In this document: positions 1 to 11,482 of the stretch, piece after piece
Layout: every line of letters starts with the position of its first letter
Numbering within the stretch: the stretch's first letter is position 1
Assembly: GCF_000208745.1 (NCBI RefSeq)
Contig: NC_030858.1
Coordinates: 33,214,486 to 33,278,485, forward strand
DNA length: 64,000 nucleotides
Reading direction: 5' to 3'
Origin: Theobroma cacao
Lineage: Eukaryota; Streptophyta; Magnoliopsida; Malvales; Malvaceae
Position numbers and translations under genes: made by a program
Notes under the pieces: generated by a model
What the model was told of the DNA's origin: nothing
Databases searched by the model: none
What the model saw: the letters and a program-made list of their open reading frames with translations, nothing else

Positions 1-555
1 TTCAAATTTTAAATATTTAACTTTTAATTTTTTAATTCTCCACCACACATTTCTCATGTTTATCCATTTCCATGATGAATAAAATCCCTTGGTCTGGACA
101 AATGTCGAGGTGAAAATTTACCTATTTGCCCCCGGGGTGGTAAAATTACCATTTCACCCATATACTCCAAATTATACCGGAATTAAAATTTTTCACTTCT
201 AAACTTCAAATCATACTCCAATAAGTCAAATGGGGCCCCAAAAAAATCTTTTCTAAAAATTCTCATTTTGTCCCCAAGTGGCAAATGACCATTTTGCCCT
301 TGGATAGTGAAAATTTCGGTTTGACTCCAAATTGATCCTCGAACTCCGAATTACCATTTTGAGTCATCCCTAAACTGTGAAACTCTTAATTTCACCTTAA
401 AATTCCTATGTGAACTAGTTCGAGGCTTAATCAACTTAATGATACCATTAGGGGCAATATCGTCTTTTAACGATTTCTCAAACTTCCTAAATATGTGACC
501 ATTCTATTGAGCATGTAAATGACATCATAATTATTTTATAGAATAGGGTTTGACA
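1..555 (-). mobile_element. Tekay/Del-like gypsy LTR (copy T1), cut by window start
   Basis: This segment matches 49395-49959 and, more weakly, 58611-59212 and the reverse complement of 32943-33700. All are parts of one long LTR family (T). It ends in TTTGACA at 555, directly against Copia coding sequence that starts with the codons for D-E-S-S, so the LTR was inserted into Copia copy A. The sense strand is taken as minus because the complete family members start TGTCACGACCC on plus, which is the reverse complement of the GGGTCGTGACA end typical of Tekay-type LTRs. The left end and its TSD lie outside the window, so it is unknown whether this copy is solo. Confidence 0.75.
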
Positions 556-2193
556 TGATGAATCTAGTTTAGAAATAAGGAAAAGCAAAAGGGTTGGAAA
601 GGCAAAAGATTTTGGTCCAAGCTTTTATATGTTCCTTATAGAAAGAACAAAAGAAAATATTGACAATAAAATTTCTTATTGTCTTAATTTGTAATTGGAC
701 CCTATTACTTATGACAAGGCAATGAAGTCTCAAGATTTTGCATTTTGGAAGGAAGCAATCAATGATAAGAAAGACTCAATAAGAGGAAACAATACTTGGA
801 TTTTGATTAATCTTCCACTAGGTTCCAAAAAAATAAATTGTAAATGGATTTTCAAAAGGAAAATGAAGGTGGATGGAACCATAGACAAGTTCAAATCAAG
901 ATTAATAGCCAAGGCTTTACGCAAAAGCAAGAATTGCTACAATTAGACTTCTAATCTCCCTTGCATCAATTTACAAGTTGGTAATTCACCAAATGGACGT
1001 CAAAACAACATTTTTAAATGGTGAATTAGAAGAAAAAGTTTGCATTGAACAATCGAGAGGATTCGTTTTTTCAAAACAATAGCATAAAGTTTGTAAGCTT
1101 GTCAAACCTTTGTATGGGCTTAAACAAGCACCAAAACAATGGCATCAAATATTTGATGAAGTCGTTTTAGCTAATGGCTATAACATAAATGAATCCAACA
1201 AGATATAGCAAACTCTAAAATGGAAAAGTTATTATAATTTGCTTATATGTAGATGACATGTTAATTTTTTACATGAATTTGGAACAAGTCGAGGAGCCAA
1301 AGAAGTTTTTGTCAAATAACTTTGCAATGAAAGATATGGGTGTAGCGGATGTCATCTTAGGAATTAAAATTTTCAAGATGAAAATGGCATAACTTTGTCA
1401 CGATCTCACTACATTGAAAAAGTGCTTAAATAATTTGATCCTAGTAATTGTATACCAACATCTACACTCAAGGATCCTTAAATTAAATTAGTAACTAATA
1501 CTAGTAGAGCTATTGATCAATTACAATATGCAAGAGTGATTGGTTGCTTAATGTATGCAATCACATGTACAAGGCTAGTTATAGCATTTGTTGTTGGAAA
1601 GGTAAGCAAGTACATAAGTAATCCAAGTATTTTACATTGGAAAGTCGTAGATAGAGTGCTAAGGTATTTAAAGAAAACAATGAATTATAAACTTTGCTAT
1701 AATGGATATCCATTAGTGCTAGAAGGATATTTAGATGCTATTTGGATTACAGGTTTAGAAGATCATGCTTCCACAAGCAAATGGATCTTCATTCTTGGTG
1801 GGTGTGTCATTTCTTAGAGGTCCAAGGAACAAATGCATATAACGGATTCTACCATGGCAGCCAATTTAATTACATTGGCTGCTGCCACCAAAGAAGCCAA
1901 ATGGCTAAGAAGTTTACTCTATGGTGTACCTTTACGGCTTAAACCAATCTCTCCCATTTCTATTCGTTGTGATTATTAAGCAACTTTAGCAAAAACATAT
2001 AACAAGTGTATAATGGAAAGTATAGACATATTGGATTAAGACATAACCATGTCTAACAATTAATTTTTGATAGAGTGATCAATCTAATTTTTGTGATATA
2101 TAGTGGAAACATAGTAGATCCTTTAATGAAAAGTTTGACTAGAGATCTTGTAAATAAGACTTCAAAGGAGACGTGGCTCAAGCTCATAAATTG
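556..2193 (+). pseudogene. Copia pol relic (copy A): RT and RNase H
   Basis: This is the 3' part of a Ty1/copia polyprotein. It begins in the linker between integrase and reverse transcriptase. The RT opening is at 695-946 (W-I-F-K-R-K motif), the fingers/palm region with YGLKQAPKQW is near 1110-1145, and the catalytic LYVDDML is at about 1243-1263. RNase H follows from about 1520 (GCLMYAITCTR) to 1975. Several stops and frame changes break it, so it cannot make protein. It is the same family as the minus-strand copy B at 44414-54967 (shared SQDFAFWKEAI and LYVDDM blocks). Gag, protease and integrase are missing because a Tekay-like LTR joins it at 555. Confidence 0.9.
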
Positions 2194-2720
2194 AAAGTCA
2201 CCCATGGTGGAAACTTGACTCAATAGTTGGTATAACATCAAGTCTTGAGTTCAATAAGACAAAGTACACCATCCTTATGTAATTGTGAAGTTAAGTAATA
2301 GGTACCATTGTGGTAAGGAAAGAATGAGTTATATACTCTTAATAGGCTCATAACATAAATTTGTTAAAAAACCTTAATTACAAGGGCATTCTTGATGGGA
2401 TTTACCTATGTGAGTGTGAAGTGTGGCTGCTTTTAAGACTCAAGAGTTTGGATCTAACAGCACTCGTGAAAAGAAGATACAGACACGTGGCCATAAAAGC
2501 GTTGCTAGATATTGTGCATTGATTGGTGTTGAAATCATTATGTGAGATGTGTTTGGTTAACCAAATGTAATAGATGGTCCAAAGCATAGTCTACCATGCA
2601 ATTTCGGTTAACTTTAATATGTTTTCACTAAGTGAAGGTTCAATAAGAATATACCTTCATTTATGCAATCGATTTCAAAGATTATTGAAATTTTGGATTA
2701 ATTTGAAAATGGTGGGGGAT
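2194..2720 (+). other. 3' untranslated region and polypurine tract of Copia A
   Basis: This noncoding tail of Copia A lies between the pol stop region and the LTR. It is closely similar to 55449-55889 (copy C, plus) and to the reverse complement of 42312-44413 (copy B). The polypurine tract GGTGGGGGAT at 2711-2720 directly precedes the LTR start, which is where plus-strand priming would occur. Confidence 0.8.
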
Positions 2721-3264
2721 TGTTGAACATTTTCAAATAAATATGGGGCACAATCTCATATTGGAATAAAAGGAAAGTCATGTCTGTTGGAAATTAAAAA
2801 ATAAAAGAAGGGTCACATCTGTTTGAAATAGAAAAATAAAAGAAGAGTCATGGTTGTTAGAAAAGACCAATAGTTGTGACTATTTGAAACAAACACAACT
2901 ATGTTTGTTGGGAATAGGCACCTAAGTCTATAGAAAAACTTCCTTTGGAACAACAGAAGACACAGAAAACAATAGAACAACAATCTCTCCTTTTTTCTCC
3001 ATACTCTCCAAGTTCTCTTCTATACCGTTTTGCTGTAGAAAAGTTTATAGAAATTTAATAATCTTGTCATACTTCGGCGAATGCTCAGTAGATTGATTTA
3101 ATCAGTGCAAAACACCGTCAAATAGACTTCATTGTATCTTCGAGGTTTATAGACCAATAACTCTTTTACATACTGTAAGTGAATGCGAATAAAATCTTAA
3201 TGAGCATAGCATTGTTACACCCCTTGAAGCCAATTTCTTGATTTTCTAGTTCCGTGTTCTAATA
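2721..3264 (+). repeat. 3' LTR of Copia A
   Basis: It begins TGTTGAACATTTTC right after the polypurine tract and ends near TTCTAATA, a decayed form of the CTAACA end seen at 59501. It matches LTRs at 41834-42311 (minus), 54995-55448 (minus) and 55890-59501 (plus, interrupted). It is about 544 bp long. The 3' boundary is set by homology and could be off by a few bases. No partner 5' LTR is in the window. Confidence 0.85.
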
Positions 3265-4189
3265 ATGTTGGCTCCAATTTTATGCTCCAAAAATAAAACA
3301 CCATTAAGGTTCCATATTTTTTCACCTCATTCACCAACCTGAATCAAACAGCCAAAAATTCCTGCTGCAATTATATTTTTATTGAGGGATAAAATGATGT
3401 CACATCATTATAAAAATAAATTTAAAATTTTTAAAAACTTAAAACTAAATATTAATAATTTTTAAAATAAAAAAAATAAATACAATGTTCTTTTTTTCTC
3501 TCTCTAGCTCTCTTTCAACCATTCTTTCTTCTACTAATCTTTTTTATCTCTCTCCAAATCCAGCACCTTCTTCTCCTCTTCTTTTTAATAATTTCTATGT
3601 GGGAAAAAAATTCAAATTGTAATTTGAAATTAATGTCCACCATCAAGGAGCAAACTGAGATTTATTTTTTTTTAACAGAACAAAACGAGATTAACTTTAC
3701 AAAGGCCAAGATAGAAAGCTTTTAATAGATAAAGTTGAGAACATATGTGGTGGCAATGAAGCAGCTGTCTAAGAAGTTAAAAAAAAAATAAAGTTTTTTG
3801 CCCACATGAAGGCAAAGTGAGATTAATTTTGAGAAAGATGAATTTCTTTATATCTAACTTTAAATATATTAGCTCTGGCTGATAGTTGGAGAATTAATTT
3901 GCATGGAAGAAAGATTTTGATTTGAATGCCAGCAATGAAGAACAAGAAAGAGGGAGAGAAGTATGGAAGAGAGAATCTAAAAACAATTTTTTTTCAAAGG
4001 TAAAAATATTTTATTCTTTTATCTGATTAATTATTAAAATTTTTTACATTTACTTTTAAGACCTAATAAGTTTTGATTTTTACTTATTCTTAATGTGGCG
4101 TGTTGTGGTGAACTGTGAATAAAGGTTATTTATTGTCAATGCATTAATCATAAATCTTATTAATTTTTCAAATTATTAATATATTTTGA
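3265..4189. other. AT-rich stretch without recognised gene
   Basis: It starts after the Copia A LTR. It holds pyrimidine-rich CTCT runs at about 3490-3560 and A/T homopolymers. No coding sequence, RNA gene or complete repeat could be supported. Confidence 0.5.
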
Positions 4190-4570
4190 ATAAAAAATAT
4201 TAATATCGACAGAATATTCCTTGAGAAAATTTTATCTGTAAATTTTCGTTGGTTTTACCTTTGTCCAACCAAAAATTCTATTAAAAAATCAAACAGGATT
4301 AAATTTTTTTGACACCTGAAAAATTTCTGAACAATTTTTAACGGAATATTTTTCGTCGAAAAATTCTATTGAAAAATTTGGCCACATTGATTTTTTTGAG
4401 ACCTAAAAAATTTCTGACTATTTTCTAACAAAATAGTTTTCGTTGATAAATTTCATTAAAAATTTATTGAAAAAATTTAAAATTAAATTCTATCAATAAT
4501 CTGATGAAAATTCGTTGGAATTTTCCAACAAAACTTTTCTGGTTAGAATAAATAGGTTTTTCTGTTAGTG
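4190..4570. mobile_element. possible CACTA (En/Spm) transposon end
   Basis: The right edge reads TTTTTCTGTTAGTG, whose reverse complement CACTAACAGAAAAA has the CACTA start of En/Spm terminal inverted repeats. The preceding 370 bp repeats variants of TTTTCGTTGG and GAAAATTC on both strands, like CACTA subterminal repeats. No opposite CACTA end was found upstream, so this would be a truncated end. No transposase is seen. Confidence 0.4.
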
Positions 4571-5770
4571 AAAAAAGGGGGCTGCGAAAAAGGAGAGAAC
4601 TTGTGAAATCTAGAAAGAAAAGAAAAAGTAAATTTCTGAATATATTACGTTACCTACTCATTGGATTTATGATTTATTTATAGAAAATATTATTGACGTT
4701 GGACTTCAAGCCCAAAACGAACTACTTTTTCCTCAAGAAATAATTTCCTTCCATTTTTTTTTTAAACTTTTTGTGTTGTAGTGTTTGCTCTTATTGAAAG
4801 ATTGAAATGTGGAACACATCAAGCTGGCCGTATCTTACGTTTGCTTTGGGTCAACTAATCTAAAACATAATAACATCATTGGAAAACAAATTACTCCTGG
4901 ACGTAGGAGACCCTGAGTCAGGGTCGGTTATGAGGAATACTAAACCAAAAAATATATTTACAATAATACCTTGTTTTATAAAACATGACAATCGTCTGCT
5001 TGTAAAAGTCCGTGGCTCTCGAGAATTCCATGTCTTATCAAGAAGCATTCCTCCTCCTGAAATTAATTCAACGTATTGACTGTCTTATCAAAATATAGTC
5101 AATCTAGCGAGCTGAGTCCCATGACGTAAGGCTTGAGGGGTTTAAGAAAGAAATTAAGGTCTTGGCTTATAGACTAGCCCAGGGGTTAAGATGTGAAAAG
5201 ACTGGCTTCAATAGAAAAAACAAAATGATGGCTTCAACTCCATGTCCTCCTTGTTGACAATGGATTTCAATAGCAGAGAAATACAGACAAATTTGAAAAA
5301 AAGGGCTTCTTAGGTTCTCAATTAGTCAAGTATTAATTAACAGGACAAAAAAACAGAATCTTAGCCAGTCAAAAAATTCGATGATATTATTATCAATTTC
5401 GTCTTAGTAAAATAGTCAAATGAATCATGCTCTAGACAATTAAAAGATCAAGCTAAATCATTTCATAAAAAAACCTTAGTTTTCAATTTTTTTTGGTAAT
5501 ATTAATGTGTTCATTCTTTAATTATTAGTTATTTCCGTTAATGTCTACAAATTTAAAATCTAACGTTTCCGAAATAATTTCATTACAAATTTTCATATGC
5601 CTCTAGGAAAAGTTAGTTTCATTACAAATTTTCATTAAGGCTTTCTTGCACTTTTGTTCAATATGACTTTTATATGCCTCTAGAACATTTTACTAGTATA
5701 TATTCGTTTTTGGACTATATCAGCTGTACATGTCACCCATAACTAAATAATATCAGTAACTTTATTAAAT

Positions 5771-5772
<2 letters not shown>
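4571..5772. other. unassigned intergenic stretch
   Basis: No supported gene. Short overlapping open frames on both strands at 4860-5079 match nothing I recognise and have no gene-like context. The stretch is AT-rich with no long repeat detected by eye. Confidence 0.4.

Positions 5773-5806
<34 letters not shown>
5773..5806. repeat. (TA)n microsatellite
   Basis: An uninterrupted run of about 17 AT/TA dinucleotides inside AT-rich noncoding DNA. Confidence 0.95.
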
Positions 5807-5808
<2 letters not shown>

Positions 5809-7552
5809 AGCCATTTAGGCATTTTCATTGATATTGTAATTTTTAATCATGTCATTTCTAGATTAATTTATAAAGTATGCAGTTAATGATTTAAGGTGTC
5901 AAAGTTTGCATGCAGGAATTATATTAGTACTCCTTCGAAATTAACTAGTGAACTCCAAAGTAAAACGCATATTAGAGCTTAAAGCAAGATTCAGTATATT
6001 TAAAATCTTCGTAATTTCTAATTAATTAACAAACCAAATTAAGGAGCTTTTTTGTTTACATTAAGAAAAGTTTTGGATGGAATGATAAAGAAGTATATAT
6101 ATATTTTTTTATTTATTTATTTGCATCAGTTAACTTATACGTTGAAACCATAATTGGTTTTTATTGTGCACTTGTGCATAGGGGCGGACCTAAAAGATTT
6201 TTTAAGTAGTGTCATAATTAAAATGATAAGAGTAATTAAAAAATATAAATATGTTAAAATTCATAAACTAAAAATTTTAATATTGAATTAAAAAAATATA
6301 AATTCAGTATATTTATTCAATACTTTAAAGTAAAAAATCTAAAATAACTATAATTATCCACAATAATTTTTTATATTTTAAAAACGGTGCATGATAACAT
6401 CAATAGAAACACTATCGAATATACATCACCAAGCAATTATTCGTTCACTCGCCACTTATTCAATATAAGACTTGAATTTTTAAAGAGGAAGAGTGAAAAA
6501 TGCAATCAAAGATTATGAAGAAAAAGCATCACTGCGAGTCTCAAGATTAAGATGGGGAAAGGAAGTAGTTTAGGATTTGGCATTTTTAATAAAATCTTAA
6601 ATTATAGAAAGAATTTTTTTAATCTTTTCACGTAATATTTAAATATTAATATATAAATCACTTTTTGATAAATTTTCTTTGATTTGGAATCTTTGACCCT
6701 ATTCTCTAACAAAATGCAAAAAAAAAAAATTGAGTGGGTTCATTAGTATTATTAACTACATAAAACTTAATAAAACTCAATAAAATTTGCATAAGAAATA
6801 AAAGTTTTTGATAAATGAATGATGTCATGTGACACCACTCTTCTCAAACTGAGTTTGACCATGCAGGAAAGAGACCATAACATATGCCATGACAAAAGCT
6901 AAGTAACCTAGATCTTGACTTTTGAGAAGTTTACCATCAACTTCATGTTTTAAACTCAATCAGTTGCAATTATAGACTTTCTACGACTAGTTTACAGTTA
7001 ATTTCTCAAAATTGACTAGATGAATATATGAAAAGAAGAACCTCAAGTTCTTGCCATAAACAGCGCCATGCAAAACTGTAGGCTTCTTAGAAGTAATATC
7101 GGCTGCTGCTAGTTATGCCAATCATTTTTTCCTGCCTCAGTCAAACTGATAATTTATTAATATCAACAAACTGATACAATTTATTATGTCAGAAATTTGA
7201 GATAGACATACAATTACATTAAGGCACACCTTAACTTACACTCAACCTCATTCAAGCCGTATCCAATCCTCTTTACCACCAAATGTAAAATATTTCATCT
7301 CGACTGAATCCCATCTTTTCTAAAGAATTTGTAAAAGAGTTTGATTTTCTAAGAGTATGCACAAAAACAACTTTCCTTATATTTTTTGGGACGATTGTTG
7401 TTTACCCTTAAAAAATAAGTTGTTCTTAAAAATAATTATTTTTTTAATTTTAACTGTTTTTAATCAAGAGAAAATTTTTTTAGACAATATTACCTTTAAT
7501 GAAATCTCTTTATATTCAAATTATATTATCTGAAATTTGAGTCGATTCAAAA
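5807..7552. other. AT-rich noncoding stretch
   Basis: No gene could be supported. At 6180 the phrase AGGGGCGGACCTA resembles the start of some hAT-type plant elements and the TAGGGGTGGAGC end of the hAT element at 24751. No matching right end or TSD was found, so it is mentioned only as a possible relic end. Confidence 0.35.
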
Positions 7553-7800
7553 ATGGCAACTAGAATAGCTCCATCAAGAGGAAGTGCAGCCGCAGCTACT
7601 AGCATGAAAAGGAGAAGAATGACAAGCGATGCTGCCTCCAGAGGGGTTGCCAAGACTATATTTCAGTTTTACACAGATGATGGACCAGTGCTCTCAAGAT
7701 CTCCCCAAATGTCATGCTTTTCATGAGCATTAGTTTCATTGCTTTTGTTGCCATTCTCTATATCATGGGCAAGTTGTACTTTGTTCTTAAGGAGGCTTGA
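7553..7800 (+). pseudogene. SEC61B: SEC61 beta subunit pseudogene (frameshifted retrocopy)
   Basis: SEC61 beta is the small tail-anchored subunit of the ER protein translocon. The reading from ATG 7553 gives the typical plant N-terminus (SRGSAAAATSMKRRRMTS), then [10 protein letters not shown] two-base insertion in CTCTC near 7693-7697 shifts the frame and creates a stop at about 7724. In the shifted frame the rest of the protein continues: [20 protein letters not shown], the single C-terminal membrane segment, then [10 protein letters not shown] and TGA at 7798-7800. Total length equals about 82 codons, the usual plant size. No intron is visible. An A-rich tract at about 7917-7938 might be a remnant poly(A) tail. 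The frameshift removes the membrane anchor, so it is a pseudogene. Confidence 0.87.
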
Positions 7801-8130
7801 CAAGTGTATTAACATCAGCAAAATTAAGTTCCAATCTACTGATTTTTTTGTACTTTGATGGATTCGATTTCTCTATACTTTCTTTATAGTACTAGTATAT
7901 TTTAATTTTCTTTTACTAAAAAAACAAATAAAATAACCAAAACCTAATTATCCAAATTAGAGGATTTTGGATAATATTTTTTTATCCAAATCCATTTCAT
8001 CCCAACAACGTTGAATAATTTTTTAATACATATTCACTTTTATATCAAATTCCATTTTGATTTTAAACTTTTATCTTTATCGTAAAAGTGTTTAACTTCA
8101 AGAGTTTATATCCTAGTAAAATACAAAATT
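7801..8130. other. noncoding flank of SEC61B pseudogene
   Basis: AT-rich DNA with an A-rich tract at 7917-7938 (AAAAAAACAAATAAAATAA). No gene. It may include a decayed 3' UTR of the retrocopy. Confidence 0.4.
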
Positions 8131-8705
8131 GAAAAAAAGTTACACATTATGTTTAAAAATATTGTTATTACATGCTATGTTTAAAAAAATATCGTTACAG
8201 TTGAAAAAAAAGTTGTTACACATTTTAATTCCAAGAGTTTATGTTGTAGTAAAATACAAAGGAGCAAGTTACATGCCATATTTAACAACAAAAAAGAAAA
8301 ACAAAATGGCATTACTAGCCTAGGCAGATGTTACACGCTTCAGTAAAAGATGTTATACATCAAACTTTAGCAGCAAATGTTACACGCCAAAGTCAAAGCT
8401 TCAGCACCAATTATTACAAGCCAAGGCTGAAGCTTTATCACTAGATGTTACATGCTAAAGCAAAGCATAACATGTTACACACCAAAACTTCAGCAGTTGA
8501 TGTTACACACCAAAACTTCAACAACAGATGTTACATGCCAAGGTCAAAGCTTCAGCACCAGATGTTACATGCCAAGGCCAAAGCTTCAATATCAAATGTT
8601 ACATGCCAAGACCAAAGCTTCAGCACCAGATGTTACACGCCAAAGCTTCCTTCTTCCTGCTGATCTTACACCCCAAGACATGAATCACTTTGTTACATGC
8701 TAAGG
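8131..8705 (+). repeat. degenerate minisatellite, core TGTTACA(T/C)GCCAA
   Basis: The core GATGTTACATGCCAAGG..AAAGCTTCAGCACCA recurs. Three units at 8527-8628 are exactly 34 bp apart, and more diverged or shortened units extend from about 8326 to 8705. Sparser TTACA-containing units reach back to 8131. The array keeps two overlapping open frames (8445-8663 and 8452-8703) with repeated peptides such as RCYMPR and MLHAKAK. This follows from the repeat lacking stops and is not evidence of a gene. Confidence 0.8.
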
Positions 8706-9253
8706 CATATTCAATCAAACTTGAATCACTGAAAAACTCGATACCAACAAACCCAAGAACCTGTTGTTACTCACCATACCATGCCTTTTTGTCTGTGGAT
8801 CGATGATAAAGGGTTTTGTGAATATAAACTAATAAATCCAAAAATATGTTATTACTTTCCACGTTATATTCTTTGATCTGTAAATTGATGATGATTTGCC
8901 AACATGACGAGAGATAAAGAGAGATGGTGATGGTGGTAAAATTAGAAAGAGTTGGATGATGAGAGAGAAAATAGAGAGCATAGCAAAATGGGGAGTACAA
9001 CAAATGAATGGCAGGAGAGAAAATTTTGGAGCATTTAATTTGTTTGAAATAATTTTAAGGGTATTTTTGTCATCTCATGGCTAACTTTGGGTAAAAACAG
9101 CTCAATTTATTTTGATGGTCATTTCGAAAATCATATTATCGATAGGGTTATTCCTCACAATTTTCTCGAATTTTTTTTAGCTTGTCAATTTCATTGAAAA
9201 TTTTCCATTTATTCCATGATCTTTGATTCAAATTACACTCTGAAGCGTGTAAT
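8706..9253. other. unassigned noncoding stretch
   Basis: No coding or RNA gene recognised. It follows the minisatellite directly and may belong to the same repeat. Confidence 0.4.
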
Positions 9254-9424
9254 ACATCTATCACTCAAGAAGTAAAATGGTTAAGAAATTTACACTATAA
9301 AACTTTATTGCGGCTAAAACTAATGTCACCAATATTAATACCTTGTGATAATGAAGCTATCAAGGGTGAAGCTAGAGCATTTTCAAAGGATGGGCCAATC
9401 AGAAAGAGACACTTAATAGTCAAC
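9254..9424 (+). pseudogene. Copia RNase H fragment
   Basis: The frame starting TSITQEVKWLRNL, followed by a block with LMSPILIPCDNEA, matches the RNase H core of Copia elements. Compare TKETEWLRDLLYEISLWP and LILISCDSEV in relic H at 19045-19150. The CDNEA motif of the RNase H/integration tail is kept. It is an isolated 170-bp scrap with no LTR beside it. Confidence 0.6.
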
Positions 9425-9849
9425 AAGAACTTTATATATCATTCAATTCTCACACATATAAAGGATTAAATAAAATTCATAAGACATTGGATATACAAAA
9501 AAATGCACATTAACAGTAATGATAGTGTCATATATATATGGTCGAATGAAACTATAGAAAAAATCTCTATGGTCGAATGAAACTATAGAAAAAATCTCTC
9601 TTACTCTTTACATGCAAAACTGGAAAAGAAACCAATTTTCAAACCCAAATAAAATGCCTTTTTACTTTGTGTGTTCTACACGACATGGGTAGCTTACTAA
9701 GGAAGCTTTCTTCTTATTTTCTATTCGCCTCTTCAATTACTAATTAGCATATTAGGCTCTTGGGCTAGACAATTGAGATATAAAATATTATGATTGGTTT
9801 AGATTTATATTCAGACTTAGTCGATTTGCCTTCTTAGGGTTTAGGGTTC
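9425..9849. other. noncoding stretch with 31-bp tandem duplication
   Basis: No gene. It contains a perfect 31-bp direct duplication at 9538-9568 and 9569-9599. Two telomere-like TTAGGGT words lie near 9833-9848. Confidence 0.5.
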
Positions 9850-11070
9850 AACCTAAACTTTGGAATAAACCCAGAAAATTTATGCAATGAACTCAATGAA
9901 CATGACCTAGAAAATAAGTTCTTCATCTTCCCTTCACCAACACCACTAGAACCTTTTAGTGTAAATCGATTAGGCTTTCATGACAGGATCTTACACTTAA
10001 TTTTATGTTGGTTCTTAAGGATAAGTGGGAGAGAATACTTATTTGTGAAAAATGAAGATTTGTATTTTATGCATCACATCAAACACAAGTAGACCAATCT
10101 AGTTTATTCATTCTTAGAGACATGTTGGGAGTAATTGAAGGAAAGAATGAAAGATTGGTTCATGGAATGGTAATTAGACAACTGATAGAGGCACTTGAAG
10201 TCAACATTAGTGCAAACTTGATGATTAGTTGTCTAAATTGAAAGACCATTGAAAAGAAGCAATAAAGGAGTTCAACTATCACTTGGTTGAAAGGGAAATG
10301 GTATCCAAAGAATATGAAACGTGAACATGTTTTTGAACATAGAGATACAAAAATAAATGAAAGTAAGAATTTCACTAACATTAAAGATCCACCTTCTCAG
10401 GACACCATGAACTCCTTAATTGCAGAAATGGACAACTAAATTGACAGTTAAATCAAAAAGTTGCAACATGAAAGAGAATAACATAAAAAGAAGAAGAATC
10501 AGCTTAAGAGGAAGTTTAACTTAGATAGTTAATCCTCAAGTCAATCCATCAGAAGACAAATATCATTTTTGTGAAGCAAAATTATTGTAACTTTTAAAAC
10601 ATTTAAATTTTTAATCTAAATGGATGACTTTTGCATTTTCATTCACATACATTCATCCACATATTTACTGATATCTATTGGTTGAACCTATTCGCTATGA
10701 ATGCCTCTACGATCTTATCCTTGAATGTTGATAATTTTACTTAACTTGTGCTACTAATGCTTTATCTCTGCATAAGTTTTTCCTCTGTTTCTACACTCCA
10801 TTTTCTTTTCCTTTTTGATGTAACAGAAATGGGGGAGAAATATAATGAGTAAATTTGCACTTAAATTTTCATTCATGTGACTGGATTTTTGAAAATGGGT
10901 TTTCAAAAGTACTTTCAAACTTAAATGCAAATCTTTTTGGAAAAAGCACAAATTTAGGAAGAGTTTTACTTAAGAAAAGTACTTTGAAATATTGAGCATA
11001 TTTTCAGGGGAGTTTTTCTTCAATGAGCAAATTTAACTCTTAATTTTGTCATATAAAAAAAAAAAAAGAT
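9850..11070 (+). pseudogene. 3' internal region of SIRE-like element with plant-transposon-protein-like ORF
   Basis: Reading through several stops from about 9960 to 10240 gives a stretch with RLGFHDRILHLILCWFL, then HGMVIRQLIEALEVNI. This order and spacing resemble the 'putative plant transposon protein' domain that sits in many plant LTR elements. Lysine-rich coiled sequence follows to about 10520. Downstream is a purine tract (GGGGGAGAAA near 10832) and then TTTTGTCATAT plus an A/G run abutting the LTR start at 11071, as in SIRE/Maximus-type Copia elements. Gag and pol are absent. The domain assignment is by eye. Confidence 0.42.
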
Positions 11071-11482
11071 TGTTAGCTTTGTTCTTGTTTTGACATGAAG
11101 AAATTGATTGAACTTAATGAGCTTTGAAAGTGAAAGATATTTTTTAGTATGAAGAAAAATCTCAAAGAATTGTTAAAGTTGAACTTAATAGAAAAATATA
11201 TTGAAATACTTTAATTCTTTGAACATGTTTTTAAAATGGATGATCATGTGCTTAATCTTCTCAAAAGTCTCTTATTTTCAAAATTATATATGTCAGCCCA
11301 AGGATCAAGTTCTCAAAAGAAATAACTTGATTCTTAAATGGAAAGGAAGCAAAATATATTTCTTTAATTATAGGAAGAATTGATTTTAAAGAAAAAGTCA
11401 GTTCTCAAACAAGGATTAACAGTGAAGAATCGATTCTACGACAAGGAGAAGTAGATTCTTGGAAGACAGAAGCTATAAAACT
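11071..11482 (+). repeat. SIRE/Maximus-like LTR, left part
   Basis: The LTR begins TGTTAGCTTTGTTCTTG after an A-rich polypurine tract, the usual opening of SIRE-type LTRs. It is interrupted at 11482 by gypsy element G and resumes at 16892. Related phrases with GAATCGATTCTA occur on both sides of the insertion (11428 and 16964), consistent with one original LTR. Confidence 0.6.

Noticed and set aside
4860..5079. Overlapping 62- and 66-codon frames on both strands
   Set aside because: No recognisable motif, promoter context or homology that I can name. Opposite-strand openness at this length is expected by chance.
8445..8703. Possible repeat-protein gene in the minisatellite
   Set aside because: The frames shift with each 34-bp unit, no start context or conserved domain exists, and the openness follows from repeat composition.
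9833..9852. Telomere-like TTTAGGG words
   Set aside because: Only about two units; too short for an interstitial telomere. Such words are common in plant DNA.
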